From the NCBI RefSeq assembly GCF_027853965.1, contig NZ_JAQGLB010000003.1, forward strand, positions 434,001-498,000: a stretch of DNA of 64,000 bases. The letters are read 5' to 3'. Origin of the DNA: Saccharopolyspora indica. GTDB lineage: Bacteria > Actinomycetota > Actinomycetes > Mycobacteriales > Pseudonocardiaceae. This document shows positions 52,729 through 60,981 of this stretch, piece by piece (positions within the stretch are counted from its first letter, which is position 1; every line of letters begins with the position of its first letter). The notes below the pieces were generated by a model that worked only from the letters and a program-made list of their open reading frames with translations, ran no database searches and was not told where the DNA came from. Position numbers and translations under genes: made by a program.

Positions 52729-55148
52729 GCGTCTGGCAGTTCGGCTTCCAGGGCTTCGACCCGGACGACGAGGGCCGTCGCGAAGCGCTGTGCACGCTGG
52801 GCAACGGCTACTTCGCCACCCGCGGCGCCGCCCCGGAGTCCGTCGCCGACGACGTGCACTACCCCGGCACCTACGTCGCGGGCTGCTACAACCGGCTCAC
52901 CACGGAGATCTCGGGCCGGGACTCGATCGACGAGTCGCTGGTCAACATGCCGAACTGGCTGCTGCTGACCTTCCGGATCGACGACGGCCGGTGGCTCGAC
53001 CTCCAGCAGGTCGAGGTGCTCGACCACGAGCAGGAGCTCGACCTCGAACGCGGAATCCTGGTGCGCCGCCTGCGCTTCCGCGATGAGCACGGGCGCAGCA
53101 CCAGGGTCGTGCAGCGCAGGTTCGTGCACATGGCCGAGCAGCACCTCGCCGGGCTTGACACCACGCTGGTCGCCGAAGACTGGTCCGGGCACGTCACATT
53201 CCGCTGCGGCATCGACGGGCGCGTGACCAACAGCGGCGTCGCCCGCTACCGCGCGCTCAACGCCCAGCACCTCACCGACCACCACACCTTCCAGTCCGCA
53301 CCGGACACCGTGGTGCTGCACGCGCGGACGTCCCAGTCGCGCGTTCGCGTCGCCGAAGCCGCGCGCGCACAGGTGTTCGTGGATGGCGAGCCGGTCGACG
53401 CCGCGCACACGCTGGTCCAGCAGGACGACCTGATCGCCCACGACATCACCATCGGCCTCGACCAACGATCCGAAGCCCGGATCGAGAAGATCACCGCACT
53501 GCGCACCTCGCGCGACTCGGCCACTTCCGAACCGGTCATCGAAGCCGTGGACGAGGTGCTCTGCGCTCCTGGCTTCGACGATCTGTGCCGGTCGCACACC
53601 CTGGCGTGGGCCAGGCTGCACCGCGAATTCCACTGCGGGCTGTCGATGAGCGAGGAAGCTCAGCGAGCAGTTCGGTTGCACCTGTTCCACCTGTTGCAGA
53701 CGATCTCGCCCAACAGCAGCGATCTCGACGTCGGAGTACCCGCTCGCGGGCTGCACGGCGAGGCCTACCGCGGGCACGTGTTCTGGGACGAGCTGTTCGT
53801 GCTGCCCACCCTCACCCTGCGCCGTCCCCGGTTGGCCCGAGCACTGCTGATGTACCGCTACCGCAGGCTCGACCGGGCACGCCGCGCCGCCACCGAGGCA
53901 GGCCTGACCGGCGCGATGTTCCCGTGGCAGAGCGGCAGCAACGGCCGAGAGGAAAGCCAGCGGCTGCACCTCAACCCGCGCTCCGGACGCTGGCTGCCCG
54001 ACCGCACCCACCTGCAGCGCCACGTCGGCATCGCCATCGCCCACAACATCCACCACTACCACCGGGCCACCGGTGACGACGAGTTCCTCAGCGAGCACGG
54101 CGCGGAGATGCTGCTGGAAATCACCCGGTTCTTCGCCGCGCTGGCCCGCTACGACCGCAGCCGGGACCGCTACGTGATCCGCGGCGTGGTCGGCCCGGAC
54201 GAGTACCACACCGGCTACCCCGGGCGGGAATCCCCGGGCATCGACAACAACGCCTACACCAACGTCATGACGGCCTGGCTGTGCCGCACCGCCGCGGAAG
54301 TCCTCCGCGAACTGCCCACCGAACGGCGCCACGAGCTCGTCGAGCAGCTCGACCTGCGGCACGGCGAGCTCGACCGGTGGAAGCGGATCGCGCAGCGGAT
54401 GTACGTGCCCTTCCACGGCAACGGCATCATCAGCCAGTTCGAGGGCTACGACCAGCTCGCCGAGCTCGACTGGGACGGCTACCGGCGCCGCTACGGCGAC
54501 ATCCACCGGCTGGACCGCATCCTCGAAGCCGAGGGCGACGACCCCAACCGCTACCAGGCTTCCAAGCAGGCCGACGTGCTCATGCTGTTCTACCTGCTCT
54601 CGGCCGAGGAACTGGCCGGACTTCTTGAAGGCCTCGGATACCCGATGCCCGCCGACACGATCCCGGCCAACATCGAGTACTACCTCCAGCGCACCAGCCA
54701 CGGTTCGACCCTCAGCGCGGTCGTGCACGCCTGGGTCCTCGCCCGCAGCCGCCGGCACCGCGCGCTGGAGTTCTTCGACCACGTGCTCGCCGCCGACATC
54801 CACGACACCCAGCGCGGCACCACCAGCGAAGGCATCCACCTCGCCGCCATGGCCGGCAGCATCGACCTCCTCCAACGCTGCTTCGCCGGCATCGAAGTCC
54901 GCGACGGCGCGCTGCGCCTCAACCCGCAGTGGCCGACCGAGCTCGGCGACCTCGAACTGGCTCTCCGCTACCGAGGCCAGCCTCTGGCCATCACCGTCAC
55001 CGGCCGCACCGCCACCGTGCGCACCGCGCCCGGCCCCGCCCGGCCACCCATCACCTGCGCCTGCGGCGACCGGACCGTCCTGCTCGGCCCCGGCGAGACC
55101 GCGCGCTTCTCGCTCGAACACCGGCTGTGGCAGGGCGACTCGACTTGA
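52725..55148 (+). CDS. Glycoside hydrolase family 65 disaccharide phosphorylase
   Basis: 807 residues. N-terminal GH65 domain (LGNGYFATRGA), catalytic (alpha/alpha)6 barrel with FWDELFVLPTL and the general-acid glutamate in VVGPDEYHTGYPG, phosphate-site segment KQADVLML, and RTSHGSTLSAVVHAW near the end. GH65 enzymes phosphorolyse trehalose, maltose or kojibiose to beta-glucose 1-phosphate, which the HAD domain of the upstream protein could convert to glucose 6-phosphate. Pairing with OtsB points to trehalose or its phosphate, but this is inference. Confidence 0.92.
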   Translation: MSVWQFGFQGFDPDDEGRREALCTLGNGYFATRGAAPESVADDVHYPGTYVAGCYNRLTTEISGRDSIDESLVNMPNWLLLTFRIDDGRWLDLQQVEVLDHEQELDLERGILVRRLRFRDEHGRSTRVVQRRFVHMAEQHLAGLDTTLVAEDWSGHVTFRCGIDGRVTNSGVARYRALNAQHLTDHHTFQSAPDTVVLHARTSQSRVRVAEAARAQVFVDGEPVDAAHTLVQQDDLIAHDITIGLDQRSEARIEKITALRTSRDSATSEPVIEAVDEVLCAPGFDDLCRSHTLAWARLHREFHCGLSMSEEAQRAVRLHLFHLLQTISPNSSDLDVGVPARGLHGEAYRGHVFWDELFVLPTLTLRRPRLARALLMYRYRRLDRARRAATEAGLTGAMFPWQSGSNGREESQRLHLNPRSGRWLPDRTHLQRHVGIAIAHNIHHYHRATGDDEFLSEHGAEMLLEITRFFAALARYDRSRDRYVIRGVVGPDEYHTGYPGRESPGIDNNAYTNVMTAWLCRTAAEVLRELPTERRHELVEQLDLRHGELDRWKRIAQRMYVPFHGNGIISQFEGYDQLAELDWDGYRRRYGDIHRLDRILEAEGDDPNRYQASKQADVLMLFYLLSAEELAGLLEGLGYPMPADTIPANIEYYLQRTSHGSTLSAVVHAWVLARSRRHRALEFFDHVLAADIHDTQRGTTSEGIHLAAMAGSIDLLQRCFAGIEVRDGALRLNPQWPTELGDLELALRYRGQPLAITVTGRTATVRTAPGPARPPITCACGDRTVLLGPGETARFSLEHRLWQGDST

Positions 55149-55167
55149 TCAAGCGCTGGAGGCGGTG

Positions 55168-55437
55168 TCAGCTGTGCAGGTGGGCCGGTTCCCCGGTCAG
55201 CTGTTCCACGTCGGTCGTCGCCGCTCGCAGCAGGTGGTGGGCCAGCTCGAACAACGCGCGCGCCGCAGCCAGCTCGGCCCCGATCTCCGGCACATTGGTG
55301 TCGTCGGGGTTTCGCTTGGCCACACCCGCGCCTTGAAGATCGGTCGCGTCTCGCGTGCGCAGCCGTGCTTTCGCGGACGTGCGGTCGTCTTCCTCCGTGA
55401 GGTCGATGTCGACCGACCAGTGTTCTGTCTTGAGCAT
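55168..55437 (-). CDS. DUF1876 protein (Rv1738/Rv2632c-like)
   Basis: 89 residues: KTEHWSVDIDLTEEDDRTSAKARL then RNPDDTNVPEIGAELAAARAL. This is the DUF1876 family. Rv1738, a strongly hypoxia-induced DosR-regulon protein, belongs to it and has been proposed to resemble ribosome hibernation factors. It starts 6 bp after the DUF3040 gene stop and is convergent with the GH65 gene. Confidence 0.9.
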   Translation of the reverse strand: MLKTEHWSVDIDLTEEDDRTSAKARLRTRDATDLQGAGVAKRNPDDTNVPEIGAELAAARALFELAHHLLRAATTDVEQLTGEPAHLHS

Positions 55438-55443
55438 CGCGCA

Positions 55444-55710
55444 TCACTCCGATCGAACTCGCCGACCGGAGCACGCGAACAGTGCTGCAGCGAGGCTCCC
55501 GGCGACCAGGAACGCCGCGCCTTCGGCCAAGACGAGGGAGACCAGTGCGAGGAAAGCCGCCACCGAGCCGAGCGCTCGGCCCAGCGTGAACCATGCCAGG
55601 ACACGCACCATCAGGCGGGTTTGGGCCATCCTGCGCGCGAAATCCGGGTCCTCGGAGCGCAACCGCAGCTCGATCGCGTCGAAGAGTCGCCGTTCGTGGC
55701 GCCGCAACAT
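55444..55710 (-). CDS. DUF3040 two-helix membrane protein
   Basis: 88 residues: LRRHERRLFDAIELRLRSEDPDFARRM is the DUF3040 start, followed by two membrane helices (ALGSVAAFLALVSLVLAE and AAFLVAGSLAAALFACSG). GGAGG precedes the ATG at 55710. A box centred 77 bp upstream (55781-55794) supports regulation with the DUF1876 gene as one operon. Confidence 0.85.
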   Translation of the reverse strand: MLRRHERRLFDAIELRLRSEDPDFARRMAQTRLMVRVLAWFTLGRALGSVAAFLALVSLVLAEGAAFLVAGSLAAALFACSGRRVRSE

Positions 55711-55780
55711 GGAACCTCCAGGCCGACGAGCACGGAAACATTGCGCCAGAAGCATGCCCGAACGACGAGCGCGTCGAACA

Positions 55781-55794
55781 GAGCCGATGGGCCC
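55781..55794. promoter_or_regulatory. Palindromic box before DUF3040-DUF1876 operon
   Basis: GAGCCGATGGGCCC, 12 of 14 positions, centred 77 bp before the ATG at 55710. Confidence 0.6.
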
Positions 55795-55896
55795 TGCGTC
55801 CAAGTCGCTCAGCACGTGCACGCGGCGATCGAGGTCGGCGAGCAGCAGCGACATCGCTCGACGTCTCACGGTGGCCGCACGTAGATCTCGACATCA

Positions 55897-55910
55897 GAGT
55901 CCAACGGCCC
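55897..55910. promoter_or_regulatory. Palindromic box before a universal stress gene
   Basis: GAGTCCAACGGCCC, 12 of 14 positions, centred 70 bp before the ATG at 55974. With the box 116 bp away it gives each divergent gene its own site. Confidence 0.6.
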
Positions 55911-55973
55911 CGTGCGGCGGTGCGGGTCCGGGTACCCGAGGTGCACCCAGTACGTCCGCGGCAGGGAGTCGAC

Positions 55974-56804
55974 ATGCATTCGGGTGGGCAGGTGGTCGTC
56001 GGGGTGGACAGCTCGACAGGGTCGCTGGCAGCTGCCACGTGGGCCGTCGAGGAAGCCGAGCTCCGACGGGTCGAGCAGGTGCAGATCGTGATGGCCACCG
56101 GGGACCGGTCGACTGATGACGAAGCCTGGGAAACCGTCAGCTCAATCCTGAGCCGCTTCAGCTCCCGTCAACCGGGCCTGGAGGTGACGGCGAGGGTCGT
56201 GCACGGCGACCCGGCGGACGTGCTGGTCCAGCTCTCCGACACCGCGGAGCTGGTCGTGGTCGGCTCACGCGGGCGCGGCCCGCTGGCCGCGACGCTGCTC
56301 GGATCGGTCAGCGCCAAAGTGGCCACCCACGCCCGGAGCCCGGTCGTGGTCGTCCGCGACCACCGCAGCGACGGACCGGTGGTGGTCGGCCTGGACAACT
56401 CCCCGCGCAGCCGGGCCGCACTGCGCTACGCGCTCGATGCCGCAGCCCGCTACGAGTGCGAGCTCCTGGCCGTGCAGGTGTGGGAGTACGTGGAGCCCAC
56501 GCCCATCGTGCCGCCGTTGGAGCACGAGCTGGTCGAACTACGCGACGAAGCGCTGCGCGGCCTCGCCGAGCAGCTGTCCGGTTGCGCCGAGGCTTACCCG
56601 AACGTGCCGGTTCACAGGATCGCGCAGCGAGGGCACCCGGTGGCCGAACTCGCCGCCGCGGCTGAAGGAGCTCGTCTGCTGGTCGTCGGGCACCGCGGTC
56701 GCGGCGGGTTCGCCGGGCTCCTGCTGGGCTCGGTAGCGGCGGGCGTGCTGCATCACGCTCCGTGCCCGGTGGCCGTAGTCCGCGACGCAGCGGCGGATTC
56801 GTGA
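55974..56804 (+). CDS. Universal stress protein, tandem domains
   Basis: 276 residues, two UspA domains with GSRGRGPLAATLLGSVS and GHRGRGGFAGLLLGSVA, both intact. Paralogue of the gene at 34395-35216 (shared TGDRSTDDEAWETV / ASSDPLRDDEAWETV-type segment). CAGGGAG lies before the ATG. Confidence 0.92.
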   Translation: MHSGGQVVVGVDSSTGSLAAATWAVEEAELRRVEQVQIVMATGDRSTDDEAWETVSSILSRFSSRQPGLEVTARVVHGDPADVLVQLSDTAELVVVGSRGRGPLAATLLGSVSAKVATHARSPVVVVRDHRSDGPVVVGLDNSPRSRAALRYALDAAARYECELLAVQVWEYVEPTPIVPPLEHELVELRDEALRGLAEQLSGCAEAYPNVPVHRIAQRGHPVAELAAAAEGARLLVVGHRGRGGFAGLLLGSVAAGVLHHAPCPVAVVRDAAADS

Positions 56805-56809
56805 CAAGC

Positions 56810-57697
56810 TCACCCAGTTCGCATGATTGCGACCGGGCACCGGGCCCGGTTCACGACAGCGTGGCTCACCGAGCCCAGCAGCGCGCGCCGGAACAGCCCC
56901 CTGCCGTGGCTGCCCACCACTACCAGCGCCGCATCCTGTGCTTCCCTGATTAATGCATCAGCGGGTTTCTCCGGGCTGATCGCGCGCCGGACCTTGACAT
57001 CGGGATAGTGCTCGCCCCAACCGGCCAGGCACGAAGCGAGCACTTCCATCGCTTCCTCGCGCACCTCGGCCCACGGCAGTTCCCAGTGCTGCACCCACGT
57101 GAAAAGATCTAGCGGCAGGTCGCTCCACGCGTGCACCGCGACCAGCACATTGCCGTGGCGCGAAGCGAAGTCGTAGGCGAATCCGATGGCCTTGCGGCTC
57201 GCCGCCGACCCGTCCACGCCCACCACAACGGGACGCGAATCGGGCTGCTCGCCCGCGCCTCGAATCACCACCACCGGAGCCCCGCTGCGACGGGTCAGCA
57301 GCTCCGCCGAAGTAGAGCCCAGCACCCCCATCTCGACCTCGACACGCGGCCCGCCCAGCACCAGCAGCTCAGCATCGCTCGACAACTCCGCCAACATCTC
57401 GACCGGATCCCCGAACAGCAACTCGTCGCGCACCTCGAGCTCCGCGTCGATCTCCCGGCAACCCGCGACCAGCTCTCCGAGTTCCCGCCGCAGCATGTCC
57501 TGCAACGGCTCCAGCACATCGCCCTCACCCGGCACGACAACCGGGACGCTCTTCTCGAACGGCCAGGTCAGCACATGAACCAGCTGCAACGGCAAACGGC
57601 GACCGGACGCCTCGTGCGCCGCCCACCACACCGCTCGGCGGGACTGCGCGGCCAGGTCGTATCCCACCACCACCGGTCTGCGAACGCTCTTCACCAT
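56810..57697 (-). CDS. Universal stress protein with divergent first domain
   Basis: 295 residues from the ATG at 57697. The second UspA domain has the full ATP signature (GSHGRGLFRRALLGSVS). The first has LGGPRVEVEMGVLGSTS, which lacks the second glycine of G-2x-G, so ATP binding there is doubtful. Stop is 6 bp from the convergent upstream stress gene. A degenerate box (57786-57799) lies in the spacer shared with the nitroreductase. Confidence 0.9.
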   Translation of the reverse strand: MVKSVRRPVVVGYDLAAQSRRAVWWAAHEASGRRLPLQLVHVLTWPFEKSVPVVVPGEGDVLEPLQDMLRRELGELVAGCREIDAELEVRDELLFGDPVEMLAELSSDAELLVLGGPRVEVEMGVLGSTSAELLTRRSGAPVVVIRGAGEQPDSRPVVVGVDGSAASRKAIGFAYDFASRHGNVLVAVHAWSDLPLDLFTWVQHWELPWAEVREEAMEVLASCLAGWGEHYPDVKVRRAISPEKPADALIREAQDAALVVVGSHGRGLFRRALLGSVSHAVVNRARCPVAIMRTG

Positions 57698-57785
57698 CCG
57701 GAACACCCCCTCCCACGCCGGATCCAGGCTGCGGCAGATGAGCGCTGCCGGATCAGAGCACTTCGTCACCAGTGCAGCCCCACCG

Positions 57786-57799
57786 AGGTCATTGGGCCC
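57786..57799. promoter_or_regulatory. Degenerate box between stress and nitroreductase genes
   Basis: AGGTCATTGGGCCC: right arm perfect, left arm decayed. Centred 64 bp before the nitroreductase start and 95 bp before the stress gene start. Confidence 0.4.
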
Positions 57800-57856
57800 T
57801 CCCCCACGAGCCGGCACAACAGGCATCGTGAGCACATCGAGCCCGCGGAGGTGAGG

Positions 57857-58855
57857 ATGCCGACGACGTTCCCCGCAGCATTTGGTCTGACCCACTGCCA
57901 GGTCGAACAGGTCGTCCGGCTCGCCGGAATGGCCCCGTCGCTGCACAACAGCCAGCCCTGGCGTTTCCGGATCATGCCGCACCTGATCGAACTGCACGCG
58001 GACCCGAAGCGCAGATTGCCCGTGGCGGACCCGGAAGACCGGGAACTGCGGCTGGCGTGCGGAGCCGCTCTGTTCAATCTCCGGCTGGCCTTGGCGCAGG
58101 CGGGAGTCCACCCGCTGGTGACTCTGCTGCCGCACCTGGGCGCAGTCACGGCGCTGGCGGAGATCCGCAGCGGCGGGCACGAACATCCGCGCCCCGGTGA
58201 CGTCCAGCTGTGCGAGGCGATCCCCCTGCGGCACAGCCACCGGCAGCCGTTCCAGGACACCCCGGTCTCGACCGAGGACCGGCACGAGCTCGTCCACGCC
58301 GTGCAGGAGGAGAACACCTGGTTGCACGTGGTACCTCCGGGGCAACTGGGCACGCTCGAAGGGCTGGTGCACCGGGCACACCGCGTGCAGATGGCCGACG
58401 AGCGATACCTGGCTGAGCTGGCGGCCTGGGTCGGCCGTGGTGACGACAGCTCCGAGGGTGTGCCGTTGTCCGCCGCCGGCCCCAAGCCGGGGACCCAGGA
58501 CCAGTGGGTGAACCGTGACTTCACCGCCGGTCAGACCGAACGTGCACCGGGAACGAAGTTCGAATCCCACCCGCTGCTGGCCCTGCTGTGCAGCCGCACC
58601 GACGACCAGGAGGCCGAACTGCAGTCCGGACAGGCTCTGCAGCGGCTGTGGCTGACCGCGACTGCGCGCGGGTTGGCCGCCTCGGTGATCTCCCAAGTCC
58701 TCGAACTGCCGGAAACCCGTCAGGAAGTCCACGATCTCCTAGGTGGGCACGCGGCACCGCAAGCACTGCTGAGAATCGGGCACGGGACGACCACCTCCGC
58801 CGCACCCCGCCGCGAACCCGCCGAGCTGCTCATCGACGGGCTTGGGCAGGGTTGA
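57857..58855 (+). CDS. Acg-type FMN nitroreductase family protein
   Basis: 332 residues from the ATG at 57857 (GGAGGTGAGG upstream). VRLAGMAPSLHNSQPWRFRI is the family's FMN-binding N-terminus; HSHRQPF, DDSSEGVPLSAAGPKPG and PQALLRIGHG follow. Similar in length and order to the gene at 46494-47489 and to Rv3131/Rv2032 of the DosR regulon. Confidence 0.88.
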   Translation: MPTTFPAAFGLTHCQVEQVVRLAGMAPSLHNSQPWRFRIMPHLIELHADPKRRLPVADPEDRELRLACGAALFNLRLALAQAGVHPLVTLLPHLGAVTALAEIRSGGHEHPRPGDVQLCEAIPLRHSHRQPFQDTPVSTEDRHELVHAVQEENTWLHVVPPGQLGTLEGLVHRAHRVQMADERYLAELAAWVGRGDDSSEGVPLSAAGPKPGTQDQWVNRDFTAGQTERAPGTKFESHPLLALLCSRTDDQEAELQSGQALQRLWLTATARGLAASVISQVLELPETRQEVHDLLGGHAAPQALLRIGHGTTTSAAPRREPAELLIDGLGQG

Positions 58856-58880
58856 CCCCGCGCAGCGCGGGTCTCCGCCA

Positions 58881-58900
58881 GCTGCTCGTCCGGGAGCAGC
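58881..58900. terminator. Short hairpin between convergent genes
   Basis: 7-bp stem (GCTGCTC / GAGCAGC) with a 6-base loop between the nitroreductase and the convergent stress gene ends. Confidence 0.45.
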
Positions 58901-58917
58901 ACCTTGCGAGAAGGTCG

Positions 58918-59787
58918 TCAGGGGGTTGGTTCCGCGTCTCGTTCACCCGCATCACCTCGCCCGCTGTAGAAGGCGGCGTCCTCACCGTGGTGAGTTTCAG
59001 CGACGACGGCCACCGGGCAGTCCGCCCGGTGCAGTGCCCCGTGGGCGACCGAGCCGAAGCCGAGTACCGTGCTGCGGTGTCCGAGCACCAGCAGCTGCGC
59101 CGACGCAGACGCGCGGCTCAGCTCCTCGGCCGGATTGCCGCAACGAACCTCGATGCCGAGCTGGACTTCCGGGTACCTGGCCGCCCAACAGGTGAGGTAT
59201 GCCGCCACCGCGCTACGTGCATGATCCACTGTGGACAACAGTGGACCTGAGGTCTCAGATCGGGTATGCCTGCCGACAATCGGTTGCCACACGTGCACCC
59301 CGAGCAGCGAGGTCCGCCGGATCGCGGCCTCGGCGAAGGCAAACGGGACGGCATCCGACCGATACGCCGGATCCGCCACTCCGAACACCACCGGCCCCAA
59401 GGCCGAACCAGTCCTGCGCCTCGGCACAACCACCACCGGACAGCTCGCCCTTTCAACCGCTGCCCGGCTCACCGAACCGAGCAACGCTTCCCCGAAGGCG
59501 CCACGGCCACGTGAGCCCACGACCAGCAGCTGCGCATCAGCGGACTGCCGGACCAGCGCATCTGCGGCGAAACCGGGAATCACAACTCCGGTCACATCGA
59601 TACCGCGGTGTTCTCGGCGGCATCGCTCGACGACGCCGCGCACCACGGCCCAGTCGTGCGAGGTGATCGAGTCCTCCACGGTCACCAGCCACAGCGGCGC
59701 ACTGCGCAGGGCCGCTTCGGCCGCCGCCCACGTCGCAGCGGTCACCGACTCCGCAGAACCGTCGATTCCCGCGAGCACGCGCCGCAT
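58918..59787 (-). CDS. Universal stress protein, second ATP site degraded
   Basis: 289 residues. The first UspA domain has the complete GSRGRGAFGEALLGSVS. In the second the loop is shortened to GHRSTVLGFGSVA, so the nucleotide site is probably lost. The C-terminal tail (THHGEDAAFYSGRGDAGER) is an extension not seen in the other copies. It lies 91 bp downstream of the CBS gene. Confidence 0.9.
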   Translation of the reverse strand: MRRVLAGIDGSAESVTAATWAAAEAALRSAPLWLVTVEDSITSHDWAVVRGVVERCRREHRGIDVTGVVIPGFAADALVRQSADAQLLVVGSRGRGAFGEALLGSVSRAAVERASCPVVVVPRRRTGSALGPVVFGVADPAYRSDAVPFAFAEAAIRRTSLLGVHVWQPIVGRHTRSETSGPLLSTVDHARSAVAAYLTCWAARYPEVQLGIEVRCGNPAEELSRASASAQLLVLGHRSTVLGFGSVAHGALHRADCPVAVVAETHHGEDAAFYSGRGDAGERDAEPTP

Positions 59788-59878
59788 TCGTCGTTCCCTG
59801 CCCTCCTGGAGGTTCTGCCATCAGCTCCTGGCACCGGCAGGACGTCCGAACCGCGCCGGGCTTCGCCAAGGACACCCC

Positions 59879-60307
59879 TCAGTCCCCTCTCCCTTCGTGC
59901 TCCACACGTTCGCCCGGTTCCGAAGGGCCCTGGGCGATGCTGCGGACGAGATCAACCGCGGTGAGCACCCCGCGAACACACCCGTTCCGCATGACCAGAA
60001 CCCCGTCGGTCCGCGCGTCGATCATGCTCTGTGCAGCCACTTCAATGCCATCAGACGCCTCCACCGCGGGCGCCGGCATCGAGCACAACGAACCAACGGT
60101 CACCACCGTCTTCGGGTACCAGGCAGCAATACCCCGCAACAGATCTGCCGTGCTGACCAAACCCACCGCCCCATCATCAGCCACGACGGCAAGATGATGG
60201 ACTTCCCGCGCGTACATCTCGTACAACGCCCCCATCGCGTCCAACTCGGGCCGGACAGCGACCACAGGCGTACTCGCGAGGTCCAGCGAACTCCTCCGAC
60301 TAGTCAT
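59879..60307 (-). CDS. CBS-pair protein
   Basis: 142 residues from the ATG at 60307 (GAGG upstream). One CBS pair: STPVVAVRPELDAMGALYEMY...VGLVSTADLLRG and AQSMIDARTDGVLVMRNGCVRGVLTAVDLVR. Unlike the CBS genes at 29-30 kb the sequence between repeats contains CSMPAPAVEAS. Probably an adenylate sensor. A weak GGTCACG-type element lies about 64 bp upstream. Confidence 0.85.
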   Translation of the reverse strand: MTSRRSSLDLASTPVVAVRPELDAMGALYEMYAREVHHLAVVADDGAVGLVSTADLLRGIAAWYPKTVVTVGSLCSMPAPAVEASDGIEVAAQSMIDARTDGVLVMRNGCVRGVLTAVDLVRSIAQGPSEPGERVEHEGRGD

Positions 60308-60536
60308 GTCCCACCTCGAAGACCACCCGGAGCAACCGTCTCGCACCCCCTCGACCAGAACCAGAGGAGTTGGTCACGACCGAACTCAGAGCGCGGCGAG
60401 GACAGCTTCCACCGCCGCAATCGAATAGTCGTTCCGCGTCGCGGCACTTGAAGGCAGTGCCGACGTCGAGTCAGAGGGCTCAGCGGAGAGCTCGGCAGGC
60501 CTGTGCCGGCCGTACGTGCGGGGCCGGCGGGCAGCA

Positions 60537-60752
60537 TCAGTTCTCGCTGCCGCCGGTCATGCCCCACATCATCAGGATCATCATCAGCACGCAGCCGGCC
60601 GCGATGAGCACGAAGCCGGCGTTGACCACTCCGGTGGCGACCAGGGCGATGGCGATCGCCAGCATCGGGATGCAGCAGACGATCATCGTCCAGTGCCACC
60701 ACCCGCGGTGCTTGCCGCCGGTGCCGGGCTCAGGTCCGGACGAACTGGTCAT
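60537..60752 (-). CDS. Small two-helix membrane protein
   Basis: 71 residues from the ATG at 60752; a GTG at 60770 is in frame. A glycine/histidine-rich head (GKHRGWWHW) precedes two helices (MIVCCIPMLAIAIALVATGV and AGFVLIAAGCVLMMILMMWG). Divergent from the copper ATPase, so it may act in metal handling; that is guesswork. Family not recognised. Confidence 0.65.
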   Translation of the reverse strand: MTSSSGPEPGTGGKHRGWWHWTMIVCCIPMLAIAIALVATGVVNAGFVLIAAGCVLMMILMMWGMTGGSEN

Positions 60753-60864
60753 CGCCGCATGTCCGATCACGATTGCTCTGGCGTGTTGTGTTCAGAACGG
60801 GCCGCCTCACGGGTACCTCCAGGGCGTATATCCCTAGTGTTGGGGGGTCCCGAGTCCGCCATTA

Positions 60865-60878
60865 GAGGCGAACGGCCC
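60865..60878. promoter_or_regulatory. Palindromic box before copper ATPase
   Basis: GAGGCGAACGGCCC, 12 of 14 positions. Centred 110 bp before 60982 and 119 bp before 60752. Confidence 0.5.
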
Positions 60879-60981
60879 GGACAGGTGTTCACATTCCCTG
60901 GCCGGTGGAAGGTGCTGATGCGTCTTGAGACGCATGAGTCGCTCGTTGACAGGTGTGCTGTTGCCCCGGGGGAAGGCCTAC

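Noticed and set aside
52644-55121. An 825-codon minus-strand open frame
   Set aside because: Antisense of the GH65 gene; no recognisable protein features.
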